From an uncultured Eubacteriaceae bacterium (GTDB lineage: Bacteria > Bacillota > Clostridia > Oscillospirales > Acutalibacteraceae), in NCBI GenBank assembly GCA_937905915.1, contig CALCVR010000293.1:1-5630 (forward strand): a DNA stretch of 5,630 nt, in the 5' to 3' direction. Under the pieces are notes generated by a model. The model was not told where the DNA came from. It ran no database searches and was given only the letters and a program-made list of their open reading frames with translations. This document shows, one piece after another, positions 1-5,396 of this stretch. How positions within the stretch are numbered: position 1 is the first letter of the stretch; each line of letters starts with the position of its first letter. A program made the translations under genes and the position numbers.

Positions 1-60
1 AAACGTATCCAGAACATCTGCTTTTTTTGTGCTATTTCTCTGGAAAATAAAGCAAAAACC

Positions 61-89
61 TTTTCTAAAGTTTAAAAATATGGTATAAT
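61..89 (+). promoter_or_regulatory. Sigma-A-type extended -10 promoter for the sensor operon
   Basis: A perfect TATAAT lies at 84-89, preceded by TGG at 81-83, which gives the extended -10 form TGnTATAAT. The -35 region at the usual spacing (TTTTCT, 61-66) is poor, as expected of an extended -10 promoter. Transcription would start near 96, leaving a leader of about 40 nt before the first gene. The flanking DNA is strongly AT-rich, unlike the coding DNA. No binding site for a named regulator could be recognised. Confidence 0.75.
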
Positions 90-136
90 TGTTGGAAGCA
101 TTCCGGTATCTGATTTGTGATGGGAGGAACCACTCT

Positions 137-493
137 ATGTTGGTACGTGAAATCGTAGAAATCCTCAAAGCTAATGTTATCTGGGCCGATGAAGACGCCC
201 TAAATGCCGAGGTTCACACCGCCTGCGGCAGCGACATGATGAGCGATGTATTGGCCTTTGTCAAAGATCAGTCGGTATTGCTCACTGGCCTGGTCAATCC
301 CCAGGTGGTGCGCACCGCCGAGATGATGGAGATGAAGTGTATCGTCTTTGTGCGGGGCAAAACACCGGACGATTCCATCATCCAACTGGCCAAGCAGCGG
401 GATATCGCCCTGCTTGCTACCCCTTACCGTCTATTTACGGCCTGCGGCCTTTTGTATACCAACGGTCTGCGAGGGGGATGTGAGTTGGAATGA
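137..493 (+). CDS. DRTGG-domain protein (first of two), 118 aa
   Basis: This is a small soluble protein made of a single DRTGG-like domain, with no signal peptide or membrane segment. DRTGG domains are known as ligand-binding, probably nucleotide-sensing modules in phosphotransacetylases and regulated pyrophosphatases; stand-alone copies occur beside sensory [FeFe]-hydrogenases. Recognisable family stretches are the Cys-Gly-Ser-Asp-Met-Met-Ser block at residues 30-36, LLTGL at 48-52, FVRGK at 71-75, and the C-terminal TACGLLYTNGL at 101-111. Cysteines lie at 30, 68 and 103. The start is ATG 137, with GGGAGG at 122-127. An in-frame TTG at 89 would extend the frame but overlaps the -10 box, so it cannot be in the transcript. 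The stop overlaps the next ATG. It is the first gene of the operon; its ligand and partner are unknown. Confidence 0.85.
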   Translation: MLVREIVEILKANVIWADEDALNAEVHTACGSDMMSDVLAFVKDQSVLLTGLVNPQVVRTAEMMEMKCIVFVRGKTPDDSIIQLAKQRDIALLATPYRLFTACGLLYTNGLRGGCELE

Positions 494-921
494 GCCAGTC
501 CATTCATCTACATTACGACGTCCCCGGCGACGATTTTACCCGTGCCGGCGAAGCCTCCGGCATGGTAAAGAACCGGCTGAAAAAGCTGGGGTTCCCCTCC
601 GACGCCGTGCGCCGTGTGGCCATCGCCATGTACGAAGGCGAGATCAATATGGTCATCCACGCAAACGGCGGTGTAGCTGAGATCGACATCGCCCCCGACC
701 GCATCGACATCCAGCTCATTGACCACGGTCCCGGCATCCCCGACGTGGAGAAGGCCATGCAGGAAGGCTGGTCCACTGCGCCCGACAATGTCCGTTCCCT
801 GGGGTTCGGCGCCGGTATGGGCCTGCCCAACATCAAAAAGTACACCGACCAAATGAACATCGATACCGAAATCGGCAAAGGTACCACGGTATCCATGACG
901 GTGTTTGTCCCCGGCAAATAA
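490..921 (+). CDS. RsbW/SpoIIAB-like HATPase (anti-sigma-factor-type serine/threonine kinase), 143 aa
   Basis: This protein is a single GHKL/HATPase_c domain with almost nothing else, matching the usual length of RsbW/SpoIIAB switch kinases. The N-box is at residues 49-57, with Glu49 and Asn53 placed like the catalytic base and Mg2+ ligand of SpoIIAB. The G1 box is DHGPGIPD at 78-85 and the G2 box is GFGAGMGLP at 105-113. Thr132-Thr133 close the nucleotide pocket. Family members bind a sigma factor or phosphorylate a STAS-domain antagonist on serine. Neither partner is encoded in this window, so the target here is unknown and could be one of the neighbouring DRTGG proteins. It lacks the dimerisation and phosphoacceptor helix of a sensor histidine kinase. 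Translation is coupled to the upstream gene by an ATGA overlap, with GAGGGGG at 471-477. Confidence 0.9.
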   Translation: MSQSIHLHYDVPGDDFTRAGEASGMVKNRLKKLGFPSDAVRRVAIAMYEGEINMVIHANGGVAEIDIAPDRIDIQLIDHGPGIPDVEKAMQEGWSTAPDNVRSLGFGAGMGLPNIKKYTDQMNIDTEIGKGTTVSMTVFVPGK

Positions 922-957
922 TTCTCATCCGGCAAACAAGGCCCTTTTCGGCCCTGC

Positions 958-967
958 AAAGGAGTGA
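958..967 (+). promoter_or_regulatory. Strong Shine-Dalgarno site that fixes the TTG start of the hydrogenase gene
   Basis: AAAGGAGTGA is close to the full anti-Shine-Dalgarno complement and ends 6 nt before the TTG at 974; the GGAG core lies 9 nt away. An in-frame TGA at 965-967, inside this site, rules out any start further upstream. The next in-frame ATG (codon 40) would remove the first ferredoxin cluster, so TTG 974 is the only sensible start. Confidence 0.85.
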
Positions 968-973
968 CCCGCT

Positions 974-2299
974 TTGGATCGTTTTTTCCATTCGGTTACC
1001 CTCGATAAGGATAAATGCAAAGGGTGCACCAACTGCATCAAACGCTGCCCCACCGAGGCCATCCGCGTCCGGGGAGGCAAGGCGGTCATCATGAGCGAAC
1101 GGTGCATTGACTGCTCGGTGTGCATCCGCGTGTGCCCTTACCACGCCAAAAAGGCGCGTCCTGATCCCATCGAGTCCATTGAAAAATTTAAATATAAGAT
1201 CGCTTTGCCCGCCCCCACCCTCTACGGCCAGTTTAACAATCTGGACGATATTGACACGGTTCTCACCGGCCTCAAAAGGATCGGGTTTGATTCTGTCTTT
1301 GAGGTGTCCCGGGGGGCAGAGATCATCAGCGAAGCCACCCGCCGCGTCATGAGCGAGGGCAAAATCCCCAAACCGGTGATTAGCTCGGCCTGTCCGGCGG
1401 TGGTGCGCCTCATCCGGGTGCGCTTCCCCGACTTGTGCGAAAATGTATTGCCCCTGAAAGCCCCTATGGAGACGGCCGCCATTATGGCAAAGCGGGAGGC
1501 CGCAGAGCAAACCGGGCTCCCTATAAGCGACATCGGAGTCTTTTTCATCACCCCCTGCGCCGCCAAGGTGACCGACATCAAAATGCCCATCGGCATCGAG
1601 CGTTCGGCCGTGGACGGCGCCATCGCCATCAGCGACATTTATCCCGCCCTGGTAGGGGCTATGAACAAGCTGGACGGCCAAACCGAATCCCTAGCCCACT
1701 CCGGCATCATCGGCGTAGGCTGGGCTGGCATCGGCGGTGAATCGGCGGCGCTGCTCAACGAGCAGTACTTGGCGGCCGACGGCATTGAAAACGTCATCAA
1801 GGTGCTGGAGGAGCTGGAGGATGAGCGCCTCAGCGAACTGGATTTCATCGAGTTAAACGCCTGCCCCGGCGGATGCGTGGGCGGGGTGTTTACGGTGGAA
1901 AATCCCTACGTCGCCCGGGCCCGCATCCAGAAATTGCGCAAGTATCTGCCGGTGTCCTGCAATCACTTGGAGGGGGAGCAAGTTCCACCCCAGCTCAAGT
2001 GGACGTCGGAACTGGAATTTGCTCCGGTGCTCAATCTGGCCGACAACGTGGTGGAGGCCATGGAGCGTATGTCCAAGGCCCAAGGTATCGCCGAATCCCT
2101 GCCGGGTTTGGACTGCGGCTCCTGCGGCGCGCCTTCCTGCCGCGCCTTGGCCGAGGATATCGTGCTGGGGCAGGCCAAAGAGAGCGACTGCATCTTTAAG
2201 ATGCGGGAACGCATCCAGTCCATCGCCAACCAGTTGACCGAAATCGAGGGGTATGTCCCCCACCCATCTAGTTCACCGAAAGAGGCTGATTCTCAATGA
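974..2299 (+). CDS. hydS: Sensory-type [FeFe]-hydrogenase (HydS-like, group D-like architecture), 441 aa
   Basis: This is a cytosolic Fe-S protein with three parts. An N-terminal 2x[4Fe-4S] ferredoxin domain has Cys15/18/21/25 and Cys44/47/50/54. The H-cluster domain (about 75-325) carries L1 SSACPAV (137-143), L2 TPCAAK (193-198) and L3 ELNACPGGC (293-301). A C-terminal [4Fe-4S] module has Cys381/384/389/406. No PAS domain is present, which points to group D rather than PAS-bearing group C sensors. The H-cluster ligands Cys140, Cys195, Cys297 and Cys301 are all kept. The proton-relay Cys of catalytic enzymes (TSCCP) is Ala139, and the two active-site Met residues are Thr193 and Asn295. L3 also lacks the usual GGGQP tail. 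These changes are known from the weakly active sensory enzymes of Thermotoga and Thermoanaerobacter. The likely role is sensing H2 or redox state. It has a TTG start and overlaps the next gene by ATGA. The H-cluster needs HydEFG maturases encoded elsewhere. Confidence 0.92.
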   Translation: MDRFFHSVTLDKDKCKGCTNCIKRCPTEAIRVRGGKAVIMSERCIDCSVCIRVCPYHAKKARPDPIESIEKFKYKIALPAPTLYGQFNNLDDIDTVLTGLKRIGFDSVFEVSRGAEIISEATRRVMSEGKIPKPVISSACPAVVRLIRVRFPDLCENVLPLKAPMETAAIMAKREAAEQTGLPISDIGVFFITPCAAKVTDIKMPIGIERSAVDGAIAISDIYPALVGAMNKLDGQTESLAHSGIIGVGWAGIGGESAALLNEQYLAADGIENVIKVLEELEDERLSELDFIELNACPGGCVGGVFTVENPYVARARIQKLRKYLPVSCNHLEGEQVPPQLKWTSELEFAPVLNLADNVVEAMERMSKAQGIAESLPGLDCGSCGAPSCRALAEDIVLGQAKESDCIFKMRERIQSIANQLTEIEGYVPHPSSSPKEADSQ

Positions 2300-2628
2300 C
2301 AGTGTCCCAAATCGCGGAAGCCCTGGAGTTAAAGGTCCTGGCCGGGGAAGAGGGGCTTGACCGCCCCGTCACAGGCGGATACTGCGGCGATCTGCTCAGC
2401 TGGGTCATGGGCCGGGCTCAGGAGGGCGACGCATGGATCACCGTAATGGGCAATCTCAACTCCATTGCCGTGGCATCTTTGGCCGACACCGCCTGCATTA
2501 TCCTGGCCGAACGGGCCGAGTTTGACGAGGATGCAAAGGCCCGCGCCGACGACGAAGAAATCCCCGTCCTGGGCAGCGAGAAACCGGCCTACATGTTGGC
2601 GGTGGAACTCGCCCGGTGCCTGGAATGA
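2296..2628 (+). CDS. DRTGG-domain protein (second of two), 110 aa
   Basis: This is a second small single-domain DRTGG protein. The name-giving motif appears in altered form as DRPVTGG at residues 22-28, followed by YCGDLLSWVM (29-38) and the family-typical GDAWITVMGNLN stretch (44-55). The C-terminal part, with IPVL at 89-92, resembles the end of the first DRTGG protein. It shares Cys30-Gly31, a following Asp and Ser (Asp32, Ser35), and a Cys-Ile pair (67-68) with that paralogue at nearly the same positions; otherwise the two are diverged. There is no membrane segment or signal peptide. Its ATG overlaps the hydrogenase stop as ATGA, with GAAAGAGG at 2278-2285 as ribosome binding site, so synthesis is coupled to the sensor. 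A role as nucleotide-sensing partner of the HATPase or hydrogenase is inference. Confidence 0.85.
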   Translation: MTVSQIAEALELKVLAGEEGLDRPVTGGYCGDLLSWVMGRAQEGDAWITVMGNLNSIAVASLADTACIILAERAEFDEDAKARADDEEIPVLGSEKPAYMLAVELARCLE

Positions 2629-3359
2629 GGGTCTATTACGATCTGCACATTCACTCGGCCCTATCCCCCTGCGGCGACGACGACATGACGCCCAACAACA
2701 TCGTCAACATGGCAAAGCTCAGCGGCCTTACCATGATCGCCGTCACCGACCACAATTCCTGTCTCAACTGCCCTGCGGCGGTCAATGTAGGGCGACAGAT
2801 CGGGGTGACGGTGGTGCCGGGCATGGAATTGTGCACAGCGGAGGACATCCATGTGGTGTGCCTGTTTCCCGACCTGGAATCGTCGGTCGCTTTTTCCGAT
2901 TACGTGCATCAAAGGATCCCACCTCTGCCGGCGGACGACGGCGTTTTCGGCCGGCAGCTTATTATGGATGAGGAGGACAACATCATCGGCTCCGAGCCTT
3001 TGCTTTTGGTGACGGCGGCCGAACTCGGCGTGGATCAGGTCCATGACTTGGTGGCATCCTTGGGCGGGGCCTGCTTCCCCGCCCACATCGACAAGAGCGC
3101 TTACAGCATCCTGGCATCCCTAGGCGCTATCCCTCCTGAAGCCGGATTCACCGCAGCGGAAATTTCCATCAAAGGGGATGTGGAAGCGCTGCGGGAAAAG
3201 CATCCTATTTTGCAGTCCATGCCCCTGCTCCTCAATTCCGACGCCCATATGCTGGATCAGCTCCGGGACGCCGGGCCCTGGCTAGAGCTTCCGGAATGTA
3301 CTCCAAAAGCCCTTATCGACGGGATCAACCGTCTTTTCCCCATGGAATGGGCCAGATGA
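2625..3359 (+). CDS. PHP-domain metal-dependent phosphoesterase, 244 aa
   Basis: This soluble PHP-superfamily protein has a complete set of metal-binding motifs: DLHIHS (Asp6, His8, His10), TDHN (Asp42, His43), GMEL (Glu68), DIHVV (His76), PAHID (His154) and NSDAH (Asp206, His208). Stand-alone PHP proteins hydrolyse phosphoesters, for example nucleoside bisphosphates or RNA 5' ends. The substrate here cannot be read from sequence. Residues 83-125 form an insertion-like stretch after the His76 motif. A Cys46-x2-Cys49 pair directly follows the metal-binding DHN, with Cys16 nearby. The start is taken as ATG 2625, which overlaps the previous stop as ATGA and gives the usual PHP N-terminus; a GTG at 2616 would add three residues. 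No strong ribosome binding site precedes the ATG, so translational coupling is likely. It is the last gene of the operon, ending seven nt before the terminator. Confidence 0.9.
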   Translation: MRVYYDLHIHSALSPCGDDDMTPNNIVNMAKLSGLTMIAVTDHNSCLNCPAAVNVGRQIGVTVVPGMELCTAEDIHVVCLFPDLESSVAFSDYVHQRIPPLPADDGVFGRQLIMDEEDNIIGSEPLLLVTAAELGVDQVHDLVASLGGACFPAHIDKSAYSILASLGAIPPEAGFTAAEISIKGDVEALREKHPILQSMPLLLNSDAHMLDQLRDAGPWLELPECTPKALIDGINRLFPMEWAR

Positions 3360-3365
3360 AACCAT

Positions 3366-3394
3366 AGCCGCTGGCATCTGCCAGCGGCTTTTTT
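3366..3394 (+). terminator. Rho-independent terminator of the sensor operon
   Basis: A perfect 10-bp stem (3366-3375 with 3380-3389, mostly G-C) with the tetraloop ATCT is followed by T3390-3394. It begins seven nt after the PHP gene stop, so the five-gene unit ends here and the downstream iorAB unit needs its own promoter. Confidence 0.93.
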
Positions 3395-3456
3395 CTGGTA
3401 ATTGGGAAGTTCGCTGGTAAAAGAGGACAGAAAACGACCGAGTGTCAAAGGAAAAA

Positions 3457-3485
3457 TTGCAAAAATAAGCGAGAAAGCGTATAAT
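3457..3485 (+). promoter_or_regulatory. Sigma-A promoter for iorAB
   Basis: TTGCAA at 3457-3462 and a perfect TATAAT at 3480-3485 are separated by exactly 17 bp. Transcription would start near 3491-3493, giving a leader of about 117 nt before the TTG start of iorA. This is a much more canonical promoter than the one for the upstream operon. Confidence 0.85.
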
Positions 3486-3491
3486 AGTGGA

Positions 3492-3608
3492 TAGTCACCG
3501 CAGCATCAAAATGCAATGATTGCTTAGCGGCAGGTGCTTAGGGCCTCATGAAAAGAGGACTTTGTAGCCCTGTTTTTGAAATTTGTATGGACAGGAGGGT
3601 GCCAACCC
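3492..3608 (+). promoter_or_regulatory. Structured 5' leader of iorAB, possible attenuation region
   Basis: The leader contains an imperfect hairpin at 3498-3530. CCGC pairs with GCGG, AGCA with TGCT and TCA with TGA around an 8-nt loop, with small bulges at T3520 and T3525-A3526. A near-direct repeat, TGCTTAGCGGC (3521-3531) and TGCTTAGGGCC (3535-3545), has 9 of 11 positions identical. A weak stem, AGGGC 3540-3544 with GCCCT 3567-3571, is followed by G and then T3573-3577, the layout of an intrinsic terminator. It matches no riboswitch or T-box class I recognise. Regulation by this leader is inference; chance pairing is possible. Confidence 0.35.
3593..3599 (+). promoter_or_regulatory. Shine-Dalgarno site that fixes the TTG start of iorA
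   Basis: AGGAGGG lies 9 nt before TTG 3609. The frame is open further upstream to another TTG at 3576, but that codon sits in the T run of the leader, has no ribosome binding site, and would place this strong site inside the gene. The TTG at 3609 gives the N-terminus usual for IorA. The core also lies in a small hairpin, AGGGT 3596-3600 with ACCCT 3605-3609. Confidence 0.8.
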
Positions 3609-5396
3609 TTGGAAAAACAGTTTTTAATGGGCAATCAAGCCATCGGATTGGGCGCGGTTCGCGCCGGCGTCCGGGTGGTGGCCGGTTACCCTGGCACACC
3701 GTCAACTGAAATTTTGGAAACCATCGCCAAAAACAATCCCGGCGATGTTTACGTGGAGTGGTCGGTCAATGAAAAGGCCGCCCTGGAAGTGGCGGCCGGC
3801 GCATCCTACGCCGGCGCCCGCACCCTGGTCACCATGAAGCAGGTGGGCCTCAACGTGGCCTCCGACCCGTTGATGAGCCTGGCCTATGTGGGCGTCAAGG
3901 GCGGGATGGTCGTCGCCGTGGCCGACGACCCAGGCCCTATCTCCTCCCAGACCGAACAGGATACCCGTCATTTTGCCCAGTTCAGCAAGCTGCCGGTGTT
4001 TGATCCCTGTTCACCGGAGGAGGCATACAAAATGATTGGGGACGCCTTTGACTATTCAGAGAAGTACCACACCCCGGTTCTCTTCCGCCCTACCACCCGG
4101 GTATGTCACGGCTGCGCCTCTATTCAGGTGGACGGCCAGCGTCAGGTGCATGAGCCGGAGGGATTTGTCAAGGATTCCTCCCGTTGGGTCATCTTTCCCC
4201 GCCTCTCCTTCCAGAACCACAAGATGATCGAGCAGCGCAACCCCCGTATGGGAGAGGACTTTTCCTCCTACCGTTTCAATGAGCTGACCGGCTCGGGCAA
4301 ACGGGGCATCGCCACCGGCGGCATCAGCTACGAATACACACGGGAGGTACTGGGAGATCATCCGGTTAAACTCCTAAAGGTGGCTACTCCCCATCCCTTC
4401 CCGGAAAAACTGGCCTTGGAGTTTTTGGACGGCCTGGACGAAGTGCTGGTTGTGGAGGAATTAGACCCGGTTATCGAACGAGAACTGACCTATCTCTGCG
4501 GCAAGCATCATTTAAACGTTACCATCCGCGGCAAGCTGACCGGCGATATACAACCCGCCGGTGAAAATACAGTGGAATCGGTTGGGGAAGCGGTATCCCG
4601 CTTCTTAGGCCTTCCCTATGAACCCTCTGAACAGCCCCAGCTTCCTGTCCTTCCCATGCGGCCGCCGGTGTTGTGCGCCGGGTGCCCTCATCGCGCCTCT
4701 TTCTACGCCGTCAAGCAGGCCATGAAGGGCAAAAAAGCCGTCTTCTCCGGCGACATCGGATGTTATACCCTTGGCAATGCCCAACCCTTGGATATGGTGG
4801 ACACCTGCCTCTGTATGGGGGCCGACGTCACCATGGCGCAGGGCCTCCATCGGGTGGAGCCCGACGCGGTCAACTTCTCCTTCATCGGCGATTCCACCTT
4901 CTTTGCCTCGGGCATCACCGGAGTGGTCAACGCCGTTTACAACCAGACCGACATTGTGCTCATCGTGCTGGACAATTCCACCACCGCCATGACAGGGCAT
5001 CAACCCCATCCTGGCACCGGCGTCACCATGATGGGAGAAGTGTCCCAAAAGATCAGCATCCCCGCGGTGCTTCAGGCCATCGGGGTGAAGCATGTGGCCA
5101 CCGTCGACCCGCTGGATTTAAAAGCCGCTACAGAGGCCGTTCAAGAGGCCGCTGAGGTCAAAGGGGTATCGGCCGTCATTTTCAAGTCCCCCTGCATCGC
5201 CGTCACCAAACCGGAGGGACTTTTCTCTGTGGACAAAGAAAAGTGCATTGGCTGCCAGAAATGCATCCGTGAACTAGGGTGTCCCGCCGTTACTATGGAT
5301 GGCAAAAAGGCCCTGATCGAACCCAGCCTGTGCTACGGCTGCTCCATCTGTGCCCAGGTTTGCCCGGTAGGGGCCATCGGAGGTGACCAGAAATGA
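3609..5396 (+). CDS. iorA: Indolepyruvate:ferredoxin oxidoreductase, alpha subunit (IorA), 595 aa
   Basis: IorA is the large, thiamine-diphosphate-binding subunit of a cytosolic two-subunit enzyme. It oxidatively decarboxylates indolepyruvate and other aryl-pyruvates to aryl-acetyl-CoA and CO2 while reducing ferredoxin. The N-terminal pyrimidine-type domain begins with MGNQAIGLGAVRAG (7-20) and YPGTPSTEI (27-35). The thiamine-pyrophosphate domain starts at CAGCPHR (356-362), continues with GDIGC (381-385), and has the binding motif from Gly-Asp-Ser (427-429) to Asp-Asn-Ser (455-457). Two C-terminal [4Fe-4S] clusters use Cys546/549/552/558, with the x5 spacing usual for IorA, and Cys575/578/581/585. 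The length is normal and the protein complete. It starts with TTG. Its stop overlaps iorB as ATGA. In anaerobes it serves aromatic amino acid fermentation or, in reverse, synthesis from aryl acids; the direction cannot be read from sequence. Confidence 0.96.
   Translation: MEKQFLMGNQAIGLGAVRAGVRVVAGYPGTPSTEILETIAKNNPGDVYVEWSVNEKAALEVAAGASYAGARTLVTMKQVGLNVASDPLMSLAYVGVKGGMVVAVADDPGPISSQTEQDTRHFAQFSKLPVFDPCSPEEAYKMIGDAFDYSEKYHTPVLFRPTTRVCHGCASIQVDGQRQVHEPEGFVKDSSRWVIFPRLSFQNHKMIEQRNPRMGEDFSSYRFNELTGSGKRGIATGGISYEYTREVLGDHPVKLLKVATPHPFPEKLALEFLDGLDEVLVVEELDPVIERELTYLCGKHHLNVTIRGKLTGDIQPAGENTVESVGEAVSRFLGLPYEPSEQPQLPVLPMRPPVLCAGCPHRASFYAVKQAMKGKKAVFSGDIGCYTLGNAQPLDMVDTCLCMGADVTMAQGLHRVEPDAVNFSFIGDSTFFASGITGVVNAVYNQTDIVLIVLDNSTTAMTGHQPHPGTGVTMMGEVSQKISIPAVLQAIGVKHVATVDPLDLKAATEAVQEAAEVKGVSAVIFKSPCIAVTKPEGLFSVDKEKCIGCQKCIRELGCPAVTMDGKKALIEPSLCYGCSICAQVCPVGAIGGDQK

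Noticed and set aside
10..28. Terminator of a gene upstream of the window (CAGA/TCTG followed by a T run)
   Set aside because: The stem is only 4 bp with a 3-nt loop, and no upstream gene is visible to support it.
89..136. N-terminal extension of the first DRTGG gene from TTG 89
   Set aside because: The TTG begins on the last base of the TATAAT box, upstream of the expected transcription start, and has no ribosome binding site; ATG 137 has GGGAGG at good distance.
911..936. Direct repeat CCGGCAAA at 911-918 and 929-936
   Set aside because: Eight bases across the end of a gene, no third copy and no link to any signal; compatible with chance.
940..953. GGCC/GGCC hairpin in the gap before the hydrogenase gene
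   Set aside because: Four base pairs only, GGCC is self-complementary so pairing is trivial, and no T run follows.
513..1681. Long open frames on the minus strand opposite the HATPase and hydrogenase genes
   Set aside because: They are mirror images of GC-rich coding sequence, lack ribosome sites and promoters, and show no recognisable domains.
3419..3560. Ten-base repeat AAAAGAGGAC at 3419-3428 and 3551-3560
   Set aside because: One copy is upstream of the promoter and one in the leader, purine-rich sequence is common here, and no dyad or spacing pattern supports a binding site.
3548..3700. Leader peptide starting at ATG 3548
   Set aside because: It reads far into iorA in another frame, has no good ribosome binding site and no run of regulatory codons.
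5244..5276. Unusual x5 cysteine spacing in the first IorA cluster as an anomaly
   Set aside because: CxxCxxCx5CP is the normal form of this cluster motif in IorA proteins.
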